From the NCBI GenBank assembly GCA_016721765.1, contig JADKHO010000001.1, forward strand, positions 434,001-498,000: a stretch of 64,000 bases of DNA, written 5' to 3'. The translations under genes and the position numbers were made by a program. The first letter of the stretch is position 1, and each line of letters opens with the position of its first letter. The notes beneath the pieces were generated by a model. The model saw nothing but the letters and a program-made list of their open reading frames with translations. It did not search any database and was not told where the DNA came from. This stretch comes from Bacteroidota bacterium (GTDB taxonomy: Bacteria > Bacteroidota > Bacteroidia > UBA4408). Below, piece by piece: positions 63,685 to 64,000 of this stretch.

Positions 63685-64000
63685 GTGAAAAAAATAGCTA
63701 CTCTCCTTTTATTTCCACTCTTTTTATCTTTCTGTTTGCTCGGAACGACAATTGCTTCGAATTTATATTGGGTAAATAATTCCGGTAATTGGGAGGATGG
63801 TGCACATTGGTCGATAACCAGTGGAGGTGCTGCTGCAGGAATAATTCCCGGAGCGGCTGACAATGTTTACTTTGATGAAAATTCATTTAATCAAAGCGGG
63901 CAAAACATCACCGTAAATGGAATTGCACGTTGTAAGACCTTTTCGTGTGCACCCGCAATTCCATTAGCAGCCTTAAAAGGTTCAGCTTCGGCACAGCTTT
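63685..64000 (+). CDS. start of a large secreted protein, cut by the window edge
   Basis: Open frame from GTG 63685 to the window end (105 residues visible). Signal peptide (ATLLLFPLFLSFCLLGTTIA), then the strand-turn pattern NLYWVNNSGNWEDGAHWSIT and DNVYFDENSFNQSGQNITVN. This N-terminus is typical of long T9SS-exported surface proteins with beta-solenoid or PKD repeats in Bacteroidota. A TATTTTCG -7-like box lies at 63655-63662. The C-terminus is out of view, so a sorting domain cannot be confirmed. Confidence 0.75.
   Translation, partial: MKKIATLLLFPLFLSFCLLGTTIASNLYWVNNSGNWEDGAHWSITSGGAAAGIIPGAADNVYFDENSFNQSGQNITVNGIARCKTFSCAPAIPLAALKGSASAQL

Noticed and set aside
1..64000. Prophage, insertion sequences or integrative elements
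   Set aside because: No transposase, integrase or phage structural gene was recognised on either strand, and the partial tRNA shows no neighbouring integrase.

Overview
The window is AT-rich chromosomal DNA from a member of the Bacteroidota, probably an environmental Flavobacteriia/Sphingobacteriia-type lineage; I cannot fix the genus. Evidence: type IX secretion (T9SS) C-terminal sorting domains, a 637-residue succinate dehydrogenase flavoprotein with a single cytochrome b subunit, a bacteroidete group II geranylgeranylglyceryl phosphate synthase, DUF4296 and DUF4271 proteins, a two-ExbD TonB operon, and promoters of the Bacteroidota type (TTTG, about 19 bp, TAnnTTTG). The exact octamer TACTTTTG lies 13 to 25 nt before six gene starts. 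There is no rRNA, complete tRNA, prophage, insertion sequence or CRISPR array. A tRNA 3' end sits at the left edge.

Layout. 1-2.7 kb: tRNA tail, WG-repeat protein, GGGP synthase and a ThiE-like protein. 2.7-7.3 kb: a decayed peptide-export locus (frameshifted small glycine/RD-rich precursor-like peptide, and a C39-peptidase ABC exporter broken by a frameshift and a stop) behind a TPR-SpoIIE phosphatase. 7.4-16.4 kb: a 2060-residue alpha-2-macroglobulin divergent from a histidine kinase-recJ pair. 16.6-24 kb: Hsp20, polyprenol-phosphate mannosyltransferase-like enzyme and dihydroorotase, a GT51 transglycosylase, lipoprotein, alpha/beta hydrolase and aminopeptidase P. 24-29 kb: sdhCAB, Lrp regulator, LuxE-like acyl-protein synthetase. 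29-36.6 kb: porin, GDP-mannose synthesis enzyme, aminotransferase, small CX4CH cytochrome-like protein plus YceI, DUF4271 protein and HemD. 36.7-40.2 kb: rplM-rpsI-rpsB-tsf and pyrH. 40.2-52 kb: surface-protein region with three T9SS cargo proteins (two are GEVED paralogs), short GC-rich palindromic repeats, and coaX-FadL-like-lptC. 52-55 kb: dead EamA transporter, glycosyltransferase, TPR protein, pheS. 55.4-61.4 kb: exbB-exbD-exbD-tonB operon with a PstS-like lipoprotein and a TPR protein. 61.4-64 kb: yicC-gmk-YfiT, and the start of another secreted protein.

Most genes are housekeeping or cell-envelope functions. The ribosomal, sdh and TonB operons each have a promoter close to consensus. 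The least ordinary part is 2.7-5.2 kb, the remains of what looks like a peptide/RiPP-type export system; with the dead EamA gene it shows gene decay in the window. I found no convincing intact undescribed system.
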